64,000 bases of DNA, from positions 9,245,001 through 9,309,000 of the forward strand of contig CM037463.1 of the NCBI GenBank assembly GCA_021014325.1. The letters run 5' to 3'. A program made the position numbers and the translations under genes. This DNA is from Plazaster borealis. Lineage: Eukaryota > Echinodermata > Asteroidea > Forcipulatida > Labidiasteridae. Position 1 is the stretch's first letter; every line of letters begins with the position of its first letter. Shown here one piece after another: positions 1-11,720 of this stretch. The notes under the pieces were generated by a model that did not search any database, was not told the DNA's origin, and worked only from the letters and a program-made list of their open reading frames with translations.

Positions 1-1254
1 CAATCAAAAAACACTAATTGAAAATTAGGCCTACAGGTTATTTCTTTAAGAATGCTCTTTTGAATCGTTGAGAGCTTACCGCTATCCGATGAACAGACGA
101 ACTTTCTGACGCTTAATCTTGAACAGTCACACCCTGCATTGAAGAAAACAAAGAAAGAAGCAAGAACACAAGGAATCAGCTGCGGAATATATCTTGTCAA
201 TACAATATACAACTATTGGATGCATATTATGAGTACAATATGGCAGATTACGAGGTGAAATGGAACAGCCCAGATTTCAATGAGTGATTAATATATTCTG
301 CTATTTTGTATGAATAAAATGCATCCTATATTTGTTTTAAATACCTCACACAAAGATCCTTGTCAATTGATGTTTCATATAATTCGTAATTTATTTCAAC
401 AATGAATAATTCACAGTTTTGAACAATTTATTATTTAAACAGCTGATAAAGACATAGCTGGGGCTGTATTGAGCCCAGTTGGCTAAAGCGCGTTCGGTTT
501 TAGCTACATGGCAATCAATACTGCACTCAATGTAAAGGCTGCGACGCGTTCTATATTTATCACTATAGGACTCATATTTACATTTTGGAGGGTCGGAACA
601 GAACACATGGCAAAATAAAGTATGACACGTGACAAGTGTGTAACCAATCGAATGACAATAAATATGTAATAAATATAAATATAATAAATACGCAATATTT
701 TTGCACATCGATGGAAAGGGGGAAAAAGTCGATTGAACCCGCACACTGTCCAGTAATGAAACGAACGGCTCGGCAAAAGTGCCAGTAAGGGTAGATCCAA
801 TGCACCATAAAGTGAAAGTATCTGAAAGAATGCACGTAAAGGCAAAGGGTTAGGACTAAGGGAAGGTGAAGGCTGAGCCTGGACTGAAGAACACCTCTGT
901 CTATTGATAATGTGATAAAACTGCGCGGCTGATGTTGTTTACATCTGGAAAGGTGGAGAAAATTTAAAACGGCAATACAACTATAAAATTCAATAGTAAT
1001 TAGTAAGATATATTCTTCGGAAAAAAATGCTCCTCGAAAAAAATAAAATCTGACTTGAAACACTTTGTAACCCGCTCTTCCCCATTGTTTCTTTATTGAC
1101 AATATTTGTCATTATACTCTGAATCGGTGGGCGGGGGGAGGTCATAAAAACACTCATTAATTGAGACATTATCACTGTTGGCAATCTACAGAGAATCCAG
1201 CATTGTTTTTTGTCTATATGAAGAGCAGCCGTATTAATATCACAATACAGTATT
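1..1254. other. No recognisable gene
   Basis: AT-rich sequence without repeat structure that I can see. The minus strand is open for 174 codons at 578-1102. The predicted peptide is very rich in F, I, L and Y, as expected from T-rich DNA, and has no domain I know, so I do not call it a gene. Confidence 0.5.
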
Positions 1255-1893
1255 TATTTATTTATTTTTATTTTAAATCTTCGGACAAAAGTACATATAT
1301 ACATTTTTGAAATTGTCCGGGTCAAGACAAAAGTTTAAAAAACTGTCATCATAGATGTGTCAGACCCAATAAAATCCACTACTACAAAGCTATATACAAA
1401 AAACCTAAAAACAAAATGTGAAGCAAACGTGACTCACTTAAGGAGACAAATAGGCCCACAAGCAAAGCAAAACAAGAAAACTTGATTATAAGGAGATTAA
1501 AAACATTAGGAGCAAAAATCAAAGAGAGTTAAAATGCTCTCTCAGTTTGAATCTAAAAATATGGAAAGGTTCAGTGATGAGACTGTTCCTTGTTTCAGGA
1601 GCAAGATTAGAAAACATTTTTGGAAAACGAACCATGCCATTGTATTTGAATTTATCTGTACGAGCTTTACCGTGATAAAATGTAAGTACATCAGGATGTC
1701 TGGAATTAACAGTAAGTGACTTTAAAAAACTACCCATGAAGTCATTAGATGGTTGGACAAGTAGTTTGGAAATAAAAGACATATTTATATAATCCCTTCT
1801 ATTTGTTAGGTTCATAAGTCCCAGTGTTCTGATACGGTCCTCATAAGATTGTTCCTGGAAACCCTGGAAAGTAGGTCGTGGTCTAACCTTATC
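1255..1893 (-). mobile_element. 5'-truncated LINE: reverse-transcriptase C-terminus and 3' end
   Basis: Read on the minus strand, the frame from about 1890 down to the stop at 1519-1521 has the layout of the region after the RT domain in CR1/Jockey-like non-LTR elements. It runs SYEDRIRTLGL, then LTNRRDYINM, then a degenerate 'F..LAPETRNSL' block where family members have WN.LP, and ends with FRFKLREHF. A 3' UTR of about 240 bp follows and ends in an AAATA-type tail at 1255-1275. RT palm and endonuclease are absent, so this is a dead 5'-truncated copy. The family match is from motif recall; the exact clade is not determined. Confidence 0.6.
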
Positions 1894-2691
1894 CCTTGCT
1901 TTTTCTTGTCCATGAAATTACAAACCCACACACAAAATACATCATTATTAAACCATGATTAGTGTGTCTGCCGTCTAAATGAAGTCGTGCGCTTCTGACC
2001 AAAAAAAAAACATAAAACAAAAACTACTCCCTGCGGCTAAATCTTTCCGTGTCCCAAATCCTAAAAAAAAGAGCTGCCCAACATTGGCGTTGATATCTAA
2101 TAACAAAGCCACGGACCGTAGTGTCTCCGCACACAAAACGGTGTCAGGAAACCCTCCCTTCGGAAGGCTACGAGCCGGCTCGGCTGTCAGACAAAATTGT
2201 GACAGAGGAAGAAGTCAAGATGTTTCATTGAAACGGATTAACACTGGAGATAATACTGTATAGTCCCTCGCCACTTCCTCCCCCTTTGTAACATTCTGAC
2301 GATTTGACGGCGTCGCTTTATTAAGAATTCCCACCGCGCAAGCTGTATATACGTCCGCGATTGTCCATTGTTATTCTGTATTAGTGCAAACAAAAATACA
2401 CCCACCGAAAAGAAAAAAAAGTGAAAAGTGAAACGATGGTACTTAGAAAAGCTCTGTGATAGAAACGTGCGGCAAGGATAATAAAAGAGAAGATGTGGTC
2501 AGACTCTTAAGAGTCATTAAATATCATATTAATATTGTTTTTTGTAGTCATGTTTCATGGCTGCAGGGTTTTTCAGTTTAATGTGTAGTAATTTATTTGG
2601 ATTTGTTGAACTTTGTAAGTCGACAAAATGGCACGTCTGGTTACTTTGGGTCCTGGGAGAGAGATTTGCGATTTATTGTATTATTTTCTAG
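1894..2691. other. Intergenic, no clear feature
   Basis: A 94-codon plus-strand frame at 1979-2263 is lysine-rich because of A-runs and looks random. Nothing else is seen. Confidence 0.4.
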
Positions 2692-2800
2692 TAAAGGAGC
2701 TGTGAGATTCTCTCTTTCGCCTAGACCTGTTTCGAGAAATCGATGCAGAGAAGACGGTGAAGTAATGAGCGGTCTTAGACGAAGGAAGGAGAACCCCTGA
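2692..2800 (+). CDS. Candidate 3'-terminal exon, unknown product
   Basis: A T-rich tract ending in TTTTCTAG (AG at 2690-2691) precedes an open frame of 35 codons plus TGA at 2798-2800. The first base would complete a codon from an upstream exon. The peptide starts KGAVRFSLSPRPVSRNR and ends GLRRRKENP; it is basic and of balanced composition, unlike the AT-driven peptides around it. AATAAA polyadenylation hexamers follow about 30 bp after the stop. No upstream exon was found and I do not recognise the protein, so chance is a real alternative. Confidence 0.22.
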
Positions 2801-3283
2801 ATGCAAAAGAACCCATCTGATCGTCCAGCAAAATAAATAAAGAGCATTTCACTCATGTCTTAATTTGTAGCTTGTTACATGTGGATTGGTATAATAAGGA
2901 GCAATCTCAGCGGCTTTCCTGCTTGATAAACAATTATTTGCTCATTTTTATGTTCTGAGGTGTTTGTTTATTTTGGGGTTTTTTCTTCTGCTTCTTCTTC
3001 TTTTTCTTTTTATATAAGTACATATTAAAGGTAAATTTCAAATCATTAGCTGAAGTGAGCCCTCACGGCAAAAGCATTCCACAAAGATAAAGCGCCAGTA
3101 GCTGTTCAAAGCTACATGTATGTTGCCATTGACATGGGCATAAAGAAGGCTGATGTTCGAGCCATAGATTCGAATGTTTTTTTTTGCCGTAGAGCAAGGC
3201 TCACGATTTCGCCACAATGTTTTCATAGGTATATGAGTCACACCATTCTGCAGCTTAGTTGTTAGTCGGTAAAAACGCTATTC

Positions 3284-3307
3284 CTGAGCCGAGCCGAGCC
3301 GAGCCGA
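3284..3307. repeat. GAGCC pentanucleotide repeat
   Basis: Four to five tandem copies of GAGCC, just upstream of a TTAA-flanked MITE. Confidence 0.8.
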
Positions 3308-3327
3308 TATTTGCCCAAAACAGGCTC

Positions 3328-3701
3328 TTAAAGGTATCGTACACGTTTGGTAATGACTCAAAACAAACATTAGCATAAAAACGTACTTAGTAACAAGCAA
3401 CGGAGAACTGTTAATTGTATAAAACATTGTAGGAAACGACTCCCTCTGAAGTAACGTAGTTTTTGAGAAAGGGGTAATTTCTCACTAAAATAATAACAAC
3501 TTCTTGCAAGAAGTTTTTATTCCTATTTGAAAGCACACAAATTTGTAAAACAAGGGTGTTTTTTCTTTCATCATTTTCTTGCAACTTCGAAGACCAATTG
3601 AGCCCAAATTTCCACAGGCTTGTTATTTTATGCATATGTTGGGATACACCAAGTGAGAACACTGGTCTTTGACAATTTCCAAACGTGTTCAGTGCCTTTA
3701 A
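3328..3701 (+). mobile_element. TTAA-flanked MITE, subfamily 1
   Basis: TTAA lies at both edges (3328-3331 and 3698-3701). Inside are inverted ends: left AGGTATCGTACACGTTTGG, right matching CCAAACGTG..AGTGCCT on the complement. This copy is the reference orientation. The interior runs GAGAAAGGGGTAATTTCTC, a central palindrome ACTTCTTGCAAGAAGT, then CTGAAAGCACACAA-like sequence and GGGTGTTTTTTCTTTCAT. There is no transposase. A 4-bp TTAA target is typical of piggyBac and Kolobok superfamilies; I cannot tell which one mobilises it. Confidence 0.8.
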
Positions 3702-5146
3702 ACCAGTTCATTTCGATTAAAAAACAAACAAAACAAAAAATACTTCAGAAGAAGAGCACACCACAGTCAGTACACAAACAGTACTCGCCATTCTGGCGGC
3801 GTTTGGTCACAAGAAAAGGTACATTAAAGGAACATTTCGAACATTGGCATAAGGCTAAACATCAACTTCAGCCGCGACAAACGGAGTAAACAAAAACAAA
3901 GTCAAACCCTACAACCCCAAGAAAAACAAACTGAGGAAGTTTTAACAGAGGAATGTCACGTCAGACAGTTTGGATGATCTCACTTATGGATTGCAAAGAC
4001 GTAGATTCCCCCAATGGCCTCGGTGTTTGCGTGAGCTGAATCAATTAAATATTGACCTGAGTTCCCTAATCCAAACCGTACTTCTATGCTGCATCAGCAA
4101 TTCCTCGTTTGCCGCCATTACTACGCCGGCAAGGAGCGCACATGCCCCTTCAAGTTTGCCGCCATTTAGTTGAGACTCCGAATATGCTTCTTGAGAAAAC
4201 AATTATTTCGCCCCGGTATACCCCCCGGGCATTGCGTTAGTATCAACTTTGAGATCGGAAAGAGATGCAAAAACTTAAGTTAATGTATAAACATTTTAGA
4301 ATAAAGCCTATAATAAGTCGCGTGGGAATGTTTAAAGTTCGCTTTAAGATGTGATATATTGAATGAACTTTCCAAAATAATGTCGAGTTTAACCGACCAG
4401 AGTTGGGTTACCTATAGCGGTTAAGCCTTTTCATACCTAAACAACAAGTAATGTCATGACAAACCATTTGAGTTCCGTTCCTTACTTCAAAACAGCAGCT
4501 GCATAAAAAGTCTGATTTGGGGTGTTTTCAAAAAGGGTATTTCATGGAAGCCACCCATCACATGGCCCTAAAAGGTCACTCAAAGCGTTGGGGAGGGAGG
4601 GGGAAGCAAGGATGAAAAACAAGCAAACACACAATATAGAAAGAGGATCATTGATGTAGCGATGTGACAAGTTAGAGCTGTTGCAGTGAAGCTGGAAACA
4701 TTAATATTTGAAGTGGTGTAGTACGTGGGAAGGAAGAGTTCCTCCAAGGTTTTTTTCTGCCTAGTAGAATCAGGTGTACACAGATTTTCCGTGAACAACA
4801 CAACTAAGCTGAATATATAGTTTGCTATAAATGCTATAACAAATAAATGGGTCAAAATAATGAGAAAATAGAAAGGACTCCTCGATTAACCAGGTCAACG
4901 AACATGTTTTCCCCACCAGCACTTATTGGTGCGCTACATACAAAGGAACAATGCCTCCCGAAGTTGTACTTTTCTTGAGAGAAGGTAACAATAGGGCAAC
5001 ATTGATCGACCCCATAAACTGAGTCCGGAAGATTTCGGATGTTTTGACATTGTGGACGTCGCTTAAAAAACCACTAAGTCCAAACAACGGAGAACAAAAA
5101 GAAAGACTTGATTTAAGGGGTCGACAATGTTTAGGCAAACAATGTG
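3702..5146. other. Intergenic, no clear gene
   Basis: Short frames only. On the minus strand the last part of the frame that runs out of the 21-bp minisatellite (4923-5063) gives a balanced peptide ending GGIVPLYVAHQ after an AG at a T-rich tract. This may be a chance exon look-alike. Confidence 0.35.
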
Positions 5147-5980
5147 TAAACAAGCAACGGTAATCAGTGAACGAGCAAAGGTGAATGGAGAACAAGCAAT
5201 GATAATCGGCGAACGGTAAACTATATGAACGATCATTCGGTAAACTGTGAACAAGCAGCGGTAAATGGTGAACGAGCAACGGTAAACTGTGAACAAGCAA
5301 CGGTAAATGGTGAACGAGTAACGGTAAACGGTGAACAAGCAACGGTAAACTTTGAACAGGCAACGGTTAATGGTGAATGAGGAACGGTGATCAGTGAACG
5401 AGCAAAGGTGAATGGAGAACGGGCAATGATAATCGGCGAACGGTATTAGCGAGCAAAGGTAAACTAACCATCATTTGGTAAACTGTGAACAAGCAACGGT
5501 AAATGGTAAACGAGCAACGGTAAACGGTGAACAAGTATTGGTAAACTGTGAACAAGCAACGGTCAATGGTGAACGAGTAACAGTGAACGGTGAACAAGCA
5601 ACGGTAAACTGTGAACAAGCAACGGTCAATGGTGAACGAGTAACGGTAAACTGTGAACAGGCAGCGTAAATGGTGAATGAGGAACGGTAATCAGTGAACG
5701 AGCAAAGGTGAATAGTGAACGGGCAAAGGTAAACGGCAAACGGTACTACCGAGCATCGGTAAACTGTGAACAAGCATTCGGTAAACTGTGAACAAGCAAC
5801 GGTAAAAGGTGAACGAGTAACGGTAAACGGTGAACAAGCATCGGTAAACTGTGAACAAGCAACAAGTAAATGGTGAAGGAGGAACGGTAATCAGTGAACG
5901 GGCAAAGGTGAATGGTGAACGAGCAATGATAAACGGTGCACAAGCAACGGTAAACGAAGAACGAACAACAGTAAACAGCC
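5147..5980. repeat. 21-bp minisatellite
   Basis: About 40 diverged copies of a 21-bp unit built on GAACAAGCAACGGTAAAC. The unit is a multiple of three, so frames stay open on both strands (VNGERAT/VNCEQAT on plus). A higher-order pattern is visible: a block containing CAATGATAATCGGCGAACGG recurs at about 5200 and 5428, with a related block near 5725. The resulting peptides are repeat artefacts rather than genes. Confidence 0.85.
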
Positions 5981-6724
5981 CAATGGCATACCATTTTCAA
6001 GGACGTAACGATTAGTGTTGTTTAAAATTATACAAACATATCAAGGTTGAATGCGAAAACATGAAATTGTATTATGTATTCTTTTCGAAAACAAAAGTAC
6101 AAATGGACGGGATTTTGTTTTCAGTCCCACAGTTTGTTTTTGTTTTTGTTTTTTCAGGGAGGCGGGGTTGCGATGCCGTAAGCACTTGTAGGGACACTCT
6201 GTCTATACGCTACCGCTACTCGACAGCCATTTAAAGGTAAAACAACTTGTCTCATGTTATTCCATTAAATGGTTTTCCAGAAAACGGCGAAGTTTTTGTC
6301 GCGTTTGGTAATGCATTCACTGATGTACAAAACTAAACAGTTGGTTACACTGTGCACTTAAAGATGCAAAACCATTAGACTACTGTTGTCACCTTTTTAT
6401 ATAGACCCCCTTGCATAGGCTGCAATCGCTTAAGGCAATCGATCGAAATGGGGTTGTGCGTACGCGCCAAGCACAACTCTCGGCCAATGAGAGGTCTTTC
6501 TTTGACCTATCAGTGAGGGCGCCGTTTTAGCTGGTGACGTCATTATGCAAGGGGAACCTGCGAGGGTTGCGACAGCATTGTGCTGGATTTAACTCCTTAG
6601 CGTTAATTTAAGTAGCTTTTGGGTTGTATGCTCCCCAGCAGGGAGTTGGGAAAGTTTGAGATTGTCTTAGTTTGCCTGATGAACAATGTTGTCAAGCCGT
6701 GCCTTAAATCCAGCTGTACTAGGA
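5981..6724. other. Intergenic, no clear feature
   Basis: Mixed-composition unique sequence. TGACGTCA occurs at about 6535. No frame of note. Confidence 0.4.
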
Positions 6725-6961
6725 TACACTGTAAAAACTCCCTGGTCAGAATTGACCCAGACTCCAGATCCCGAGGGCCTGACCCATTTCTGGGTCAAGC
6801 TAACCCTGAAAGTGGTTTAAAAAATGGGTTTTTAACTCCGATATCGCGTTGTTTTGACCCCCATTCTGACACAAATTGAGGGTCATACTGGGCCGGAAAT
6901 GAATCAGGCCCAACGGGACCCGGATCTCCGTCAATTCTGCTCTAGAAATGTGTACCGTGTA
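6725..6961. mobile_element. CACTG-ended palindromic MITE, GGGTC type
   Basis: The left end at 6727 reads CACTGTAAAAACTCC; the right end at 6959 is the diverged complement. A 2-bp TA duplication flanks it (6725-6726 and 6960-6961). Subterminal blocks are inverted: CTGACCCATTTCTGGGTC on the left, GGCCCAACGGGACCCGG on the right. Non-coding. CACTR termini are known from the CMC (CACTA/Mirage/Chapaev) transposons, so cross-mobilisation by such an element is the likeliest origin. Confidence 0.7.
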
Positions 6962-6989
6962 TATGAGCTATAGGCCTATATTATAAGAA

Positions 6990-7040
6990 CCAAGTATTAT
7001 TATTATTTTTATTATTATTATTATTACGATATTATTACTT
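6990..7040. repeat. ATT microsatellite
   Basis: Imperfect (ATT)n tract. A G10 run follows at about 7091-7100. Confidence 0.8.
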
Positions 7041-7105
7041 TAAGTTTAATATGGGTGCGACTGTCTTGCTCTTCAATTCAATCAGTGTTGGGGGGGGGGG
7101 CTATA

Positions 7106-7494
7106 AACCAGAATAAGATTGGGAGGACAAATAGTCTGGTGCCCGGCATTCAGAAAGGTTGGACGTGTTGTAGGCATTGTGTTTCATATCATTGCAAAGG
7201 GTCTACAACTTTTTAGAATACTAAAAACATATCAGGTTAAAGAGCACTGTTATAAAGAGGTTCTGCTTATGAAAAGTACATTATGAAGTCATGAATCTCA
7301 TTTCTATTTTGTGTTTCTTTGTTTTGCTGTTCTCTTATAACAACATTTCTATTTTTATTCTAACCAGAATAAGATTGGGAGGACAAATAGTCTGGTACCC
7401 GGCAATCAGAACGGTTGGACGTGTTGTAGGCATTGTGTTTCATATCATTGCAAAGGGTTTACAACTTTTTAGAATACTAAAAACATATCAGGTT
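7106..7494. repeat. 133-bp direct duplication, offset 256 bp
   Basis: Sequence 7106-7238 recurs at 7362-7494 with only a few base differences. Both start AACCAGAATAAGATTGGG and end AAACATATCAGGTT. The intervening 123 bp are not duplicated. The high identity points to a recent event. Confidence 0.85.
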
Positions 7495-9007
7495 TTACGG
7501 CTTTTGTTACTAGTTTTTTTTTAAAGTAAAATTTCAAACCCTGAGTGGACCGGTACGGCTTGTTGTTTGAGCGGGTTTGTAAACAATTTTGTTTTTACTA
7601 CGCCATTTTTTTTTAGGTCAAAAGTAAAAAAAATCCATAAGCTCTCTTTTGAAATATAGCCAGACAGCTGGTAAATGACCTATTTGCCTGATGGGTCGAA
7701 CCATTGACTCGGAAATCGAAACCCAAACACTACAGCCCAGTATATTTCCCAAGGGGCTGAGGAGGCACTTCCACGTTCACACCTACTGGAGGATGGTCTG
7801 GGCGTCTTTTTAGTTTATATGTATTTGTTTTCCTTTTTCTTTTTCTTTGTTAAAGCGCACAAAATTGTACAGAACAATCTAAAATTGTCTTAGCTCATAG
7901 AGGCCCATGTGTGCCTGTTTAGATCATATGAGAAAGGATTGCGTTCGACCCCCCCCCCCCAATTAAGAAAGAAAAGAAAACAACAACAACAACAGAATGT
8001 TGTTTCTCTGAACGAATTTTAACAGATGCTGTTGTTTCAAAACGAAAACATACAAAAACATTCACAAATATTTGCATATTATGCCATGGACAATTCACAA
8101 ATTGCATGTAACATGCATATTCGTGTGTACATGGCTGATGGACGAGAGATAATGTCAGGATCCCAACAATAATTCATTGTTAGTTTTAAATATTTACCAC
8201 TTATATCGTTGGCGGATTTCTTCGTCAAATACCCTAAAAATGAAAGCTTATAAATTTCTCGAATCTATCAAAATAATCATTATTGAGGTTAAAATTGTGG
8301 GTCAAATCCGCCAAACATTATGATATTAAAATATAACAAGAGGTTTAGAAGAAACAAGCAGACTGTTTTCATCGAGCTGCTGTTGTATAATGATTAGAAT
8401 CAATCTCAGGTATAAAGTAAAGGCACGCTTTTTATAGAAGACAGGAAGCAATAAAGTCTTTAATTCAATCCATTAAGAGACGACCCAGCGCAAACAATGG
8501 CTGTAATGCCTCGAAATCCAAAACGACGGTATCGCCAAATGGGATTGTTTCCTCACAAAGTAGAGTCGTGGACAAACGGAGAGCCAACGGATTGAAGTAT
8601 ATTGACTCAGAATGGGCTAATGAGCAATGAAATATAGAAACACATCCCTTCGAGACCAAGATATCATCATGAAAGGCATTACACATGTAGTTAAAAGGCA
8701 GAATGAGGGGTAATTGAAGATTGGCAAACCATCAAGTATGAGTAAAAGGATTAAGAACGGCCAAAAATGAGCTACGGAATGTCAACTTAGACATGGAAGA
8801 AGAACATACAAATGGGAAGACAAACGAGATCATAAACGAGTAGCGGTTTCGAAAACGTCAAGCGCTGACAGGAATGGTAATTGATTAGGAAACATTGTTC
8901 GTTCCAACCTGAAAGCTCGAAGTATTGGAACTTCCGATTGGTTCCAACTTTATTGAGTTTTACGTGTGCGTGATTCTGTTTCTTCAAATATTTTAGTTTG
9001 ACTTTGT
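7495..9007. other. Intergenic; two opposed small frames near 8.5 kb
   Basis: A C10 run (about 7951-7960) and (CAA)n near 7980. At 8465-8686 the minus strand is open for 73 codons with balanced composition (starts MCNAFHDDILVSKGC). The plus strand has a 32-codon frame from the ATG at about 8497. Neither is recognised and at most one could be real. Confidence 0.35.
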
Positions 9008-9087
9008 ATATGGCTACAATTGTTGGGAAAGCACAATTTAACCTTGAATATGGCTACAATTGTTGGGAAAGCACAATTTAACCTTGA
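9008..9087. repeat. 40-bp tandem duplication
   Basis: Two adjacent, essentially identical 40-bp units containing GGCTACAATTGTTGGGAAAG. Confidence 0.9.
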
Positions 9088-9499
9088 AATATATTAAAGT
9101 AAACCATGTTTAACAAATTAGCAAAGAAAAAACTGACCTCCGTTTCTGATTACTTGTAAACAATTAAGAATTTTGACCAACTGACGGGCATGTTGTCAAT
9201 CAACCATGAAACAAGTTATTTGTATCATATATAAATTGAAATTGTATTTATAAAAAATTGCGATTGGGATTTTTTTTATCAAGAATTTTGTATAAATAGA
9301 AATTAAAAAGAAGATTGGATTTCATAGAAAAATAAAGCCTTCGTTCGAGTTGCTTTCTTATTTTCGATACGTGCGAGACTTGCACAGGATTTGAAGTCAT
9401 ATCGGTACGATCCACAAGATAAATACTTTCGTCTGAAATAATGTAAAAGTCGAAGAAATAGCTTTTCAATCAACCCCCCAAAAAATATATATATAAACA

Positions 9500-9500
9500 A

Positions 9501-9535
<35 letters not shown>

Positions 9536-9636
9536 ACACTTTTTTTCTTTCACAAAATGTTTTAAATAAACTAACTAAATAAATAAATAAATACTAGATA
9601 ATAATTTGATAAATAAATAAATAAACAAATAAATAA
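9500..9636. repeat. AAAT microsatellite cluster
   Basis: Three (AAAT)n runs separated by short unique DNA. An isolated end of the GTGCAAGTCTCG transposon family (complement) lies just upstream at about 9366-9389. Confidence 0.85.
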
Positions 9637-9876
9637 CGGGGCAAAATACCATTCCCTATTTCAATTGCCGCATCGAAATAAGCCCAATATGCACGTTGAG
9701 AAAAATCGTGACAAACAAACATCTTGTTTTCCTTTGTTTACACACTCAAACGTGTTCAAGGAATTCGATGAAAATGTTAACATGTTGGTTGTATGTTGTG
9801 TCTAAAGGATATGAATTATAAGTTTACACATTAAAATTTTGTGTAATGGTGACGAATGCGGGAAAATGAAACCAAA

Positions 9877-10504
9877 AGAAGAGCTTGGTTCTCAAGATGA
9901 GCTTGGTTCTCAAGAAGAGCTTGGTTCTCAAGATGAGCTTGGTTCTCAAGATGAGCTTGGTTCTCAAGATGAGCTTGGTTTTCAAGATTAGCTTGGTTCT
10001 CAAGATAAAATTGGTTCTCAAGAAGAGCTTGGTTCTCAAGATGAGCTTGGTTCTCAAGATGAGCTTGGTTCTCAAGATGAACTTGGTTCTCACGATGAGC
10101 TTTGTTCTCAAGATGAGATTAGTTCTCAAGATGAGATTTGTTCTAAAGATGAGCTTGGTTCTGAATATGAGCTTGGTTCTCAAGATGAGCTTGGTTCTCA
10201 AGATGAGATTTGTTCTAAAGATGAGCTTGGTTCTGAATATAAGCTTGGTTCTCAAGATGAGCTTGGTTCGCAAGATGAGCTTGTTTTCTCAAGATGAGCT
10301 TGGTTCGCAATATGAGCTTGGTTCTCAAGAAGAGTTTGGTTTTAAGATGAAATTGGTTCTAAGATGAGTTTGGTTCTCAAGATGAGCTTGGTTCTCAAGA
10401 TGAGCTTGGTTCCCGAGCAGAGTTGGGTTCTTAAGATGAGCTTGGTTCTTAAGAAGAGCTTGGTTCTCAAGATGAGCTTGGTTCTCAAGAAGAGTTTGGT
10501 TCGA
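9877..10504. repeat. 18-bp minisatellite
   Basis: About 35 copies of an 18-bp unit, GATGAGCTTGGTTCTCAA. It reads LVLKMS on plus and RTKLIL on minus, so both strands stay open for roughly 150 codons. Variant units (AAGAAGAGC, AGATTTGTTCTAAA) cluster and include a duplicated block at about 10120 and 10205, which suggests unequal exchange of multi-unit blocks. No evidence of translation. Confidence 0.9.
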
Positions 10505-10620
10505 TCGTGCAGTCTGAAGATTACCTCTGTATTGCTTGAATTCCAATCTGAAGCCTGGCTGCTTGTGTGTTTACTATAAACCGTACGTTCAGGCCTATAG
10601 TGTATAATCTAACTGGACAC

Positions 10621-10842
10621 TCAATGATTGATGCAGAGAAGTATAAATTGCCTGGCTTTAGTTGTACCCAACTCAAAAGTTACCGCAAACTCGCCCTCGC
10701 CTTTCATTGACGATGATCTGTAGTTAGAATCTTCTTCAGACCCCACGGCCAACACCGAGGATTGAATTTCAGCGGTAATCGTATTATCAGGGCTTGCCGT
10801 TAGATTAACTGGTGTTTGCTTCCCACATTTACAACTGCCTAT
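10621..10842 (-). CDS. Candidate coding segment, unknown product
   Basis: On the minus strand 73 codons are open from after a TAA (10843-10845) to TGA at 10621-10623. The peptide is polar and of even composition (CKCGKQTPVNLTASPDN, then GSEEDSNYRSSSMKGEGEF), which stands out against the F/I/K-rich noise nearby. No clear splice acceptor or start codon was found at the 5' side; a GTAACT donor-like site lies inside. It could be part of an exon or chance. Function unknown. Confidence 0.2.
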   Translation of the reverse strand: MGSCKCGKQTPVNLTASPDNTITAEIQSSVLAVGSEEDSNYRSSSMKGEGEFAVTFELGTTKARQFILLCINH

Positions 10843-11079
10843 TTACTTAAATGTTTTCATCTGCCTCGGAACTCTCTCCGGGCTTCCGGTGATTCCTTTG
10901 AACAAATATTACTTGCGAAAATTATTTACCAACACTTAAGGGTGCACCTACATGGGCTAGATTGCAAATGCAACGTTTGAAGATTTGCGCGTAACTTACA
11001 TGTTATATAAGATGGTCTTGGTGGGGAACTTTCCTTAAATTGTTTTTGTCTGAAATTTAAAACATAAGTTTTGATCTCG

Positions 11080-11215
11080 CGAGTCCAATCCCTGACCATT
11101 GAAAGCATTGAAAATAAACAATGGAGTTTTTCACTATTTTCTCGTGACTCCGATGACGGATTGAGCTTAAACTTGCACAGGTTTGTTTTTGGTTTCATGT
11201 ACATGTTGGGTCACA
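11080..11215 (-). mobile_element. Fragment of a TTAA MITE
   Basis: Read on the minus strand it contains ACAAACCTGTGCAAGTTT, GCTCAAT and GTCACGAGAAAATAGTG. These match the interior of the elements at 46160-46519 and 46807-47163. The termini are not preserved. Confidence 0.5.
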
Positions 11216-11528
11216 TAAACTGCGGATGCAGGTTTTTGACAATTAATATTGTTGTCCTTTCCATGCTTAAAATATACATATATATCTGAATTATTTAAGT
11301 AACACGTAGCCACACCCATAATCCGACCTACATTATAGTTCATTTATTTATGTATTTATTTATTTCATTTTATTTTATTTGTTTATTTTTGTAATTCACA
11401 TCCTCGTTGAATCAACTCGTCAAAACTTGTGCAATTTTTAGGATGTTTTTCCGAGAATTCTACAGGGAGGTTGCAATTCAGCGGGGGCGGTATTAAAGAA
11501 TAATACCAACGCCGGAACATGGCGGAAT

Positions 11529-11684
11529 TTAATCACCCAATAAGCCCGATAACAATTTGAGGGCATTTACGGTTTGTGGTGATCCGTTGGACGAGAGAGG
11601 CAGAGCAGGGGTTTGCTGATTCCCAGCCCGTAAGTCCAAGACGGGAAATCCACCCGCCTCCGCGATGTATCTATTGGATTGGAA
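11529..11684 (-). CDS. Candidate 3'-terminal exon, unknown product
   Basis: Minus strand: an acceptor-like AATTTCTTAG precedes 51 open codons and a TAA (11529-11531). Composition is balanced (RYIAEAGGFPVLDLRAGN near the start, LKLLSGLLGD at the end). No upstream exon is identified and no family recognised. Confidence 0.15.
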   Translation of the reverse strand, partial: FQSNRYIAEAGGFPVLDLRAGNQQTPALPLSSNGSPQTVNALKLLSGLLGD

Positions 11685-11720
11685 CTAAGAAATTACAAGT
11701 TCCTAATTTACAGAAATAAC

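Noticed and set aside
578..1102. 174-codon minus-strand frame
   Set aside because: Peptide composition follows T-rich DNA (many F, I, L, Y), overlapping frames are also open, and there is no domain, start context or splice support.
3411..3662. Frames inside the TTAA MITEs (also 22358-22540, 37261-37485, 60399-60629)
   Set aside because: The same peptides (CVLSNRNKNFLQEV and the like) recur because the MITE recurs; no transposase motifs.
4923..6000. Frames with VNGEQAT or LFTVYRC repeats
   Set aside because: Translations of the 21-bp minisatellite; only the short unique tail at 4923-5063 was looked at further and not called.
9824..10579. Several frames of 70-160 codons
   Set aside because: Products of the 18-bp minisatellite, whose unit is divisible by three.
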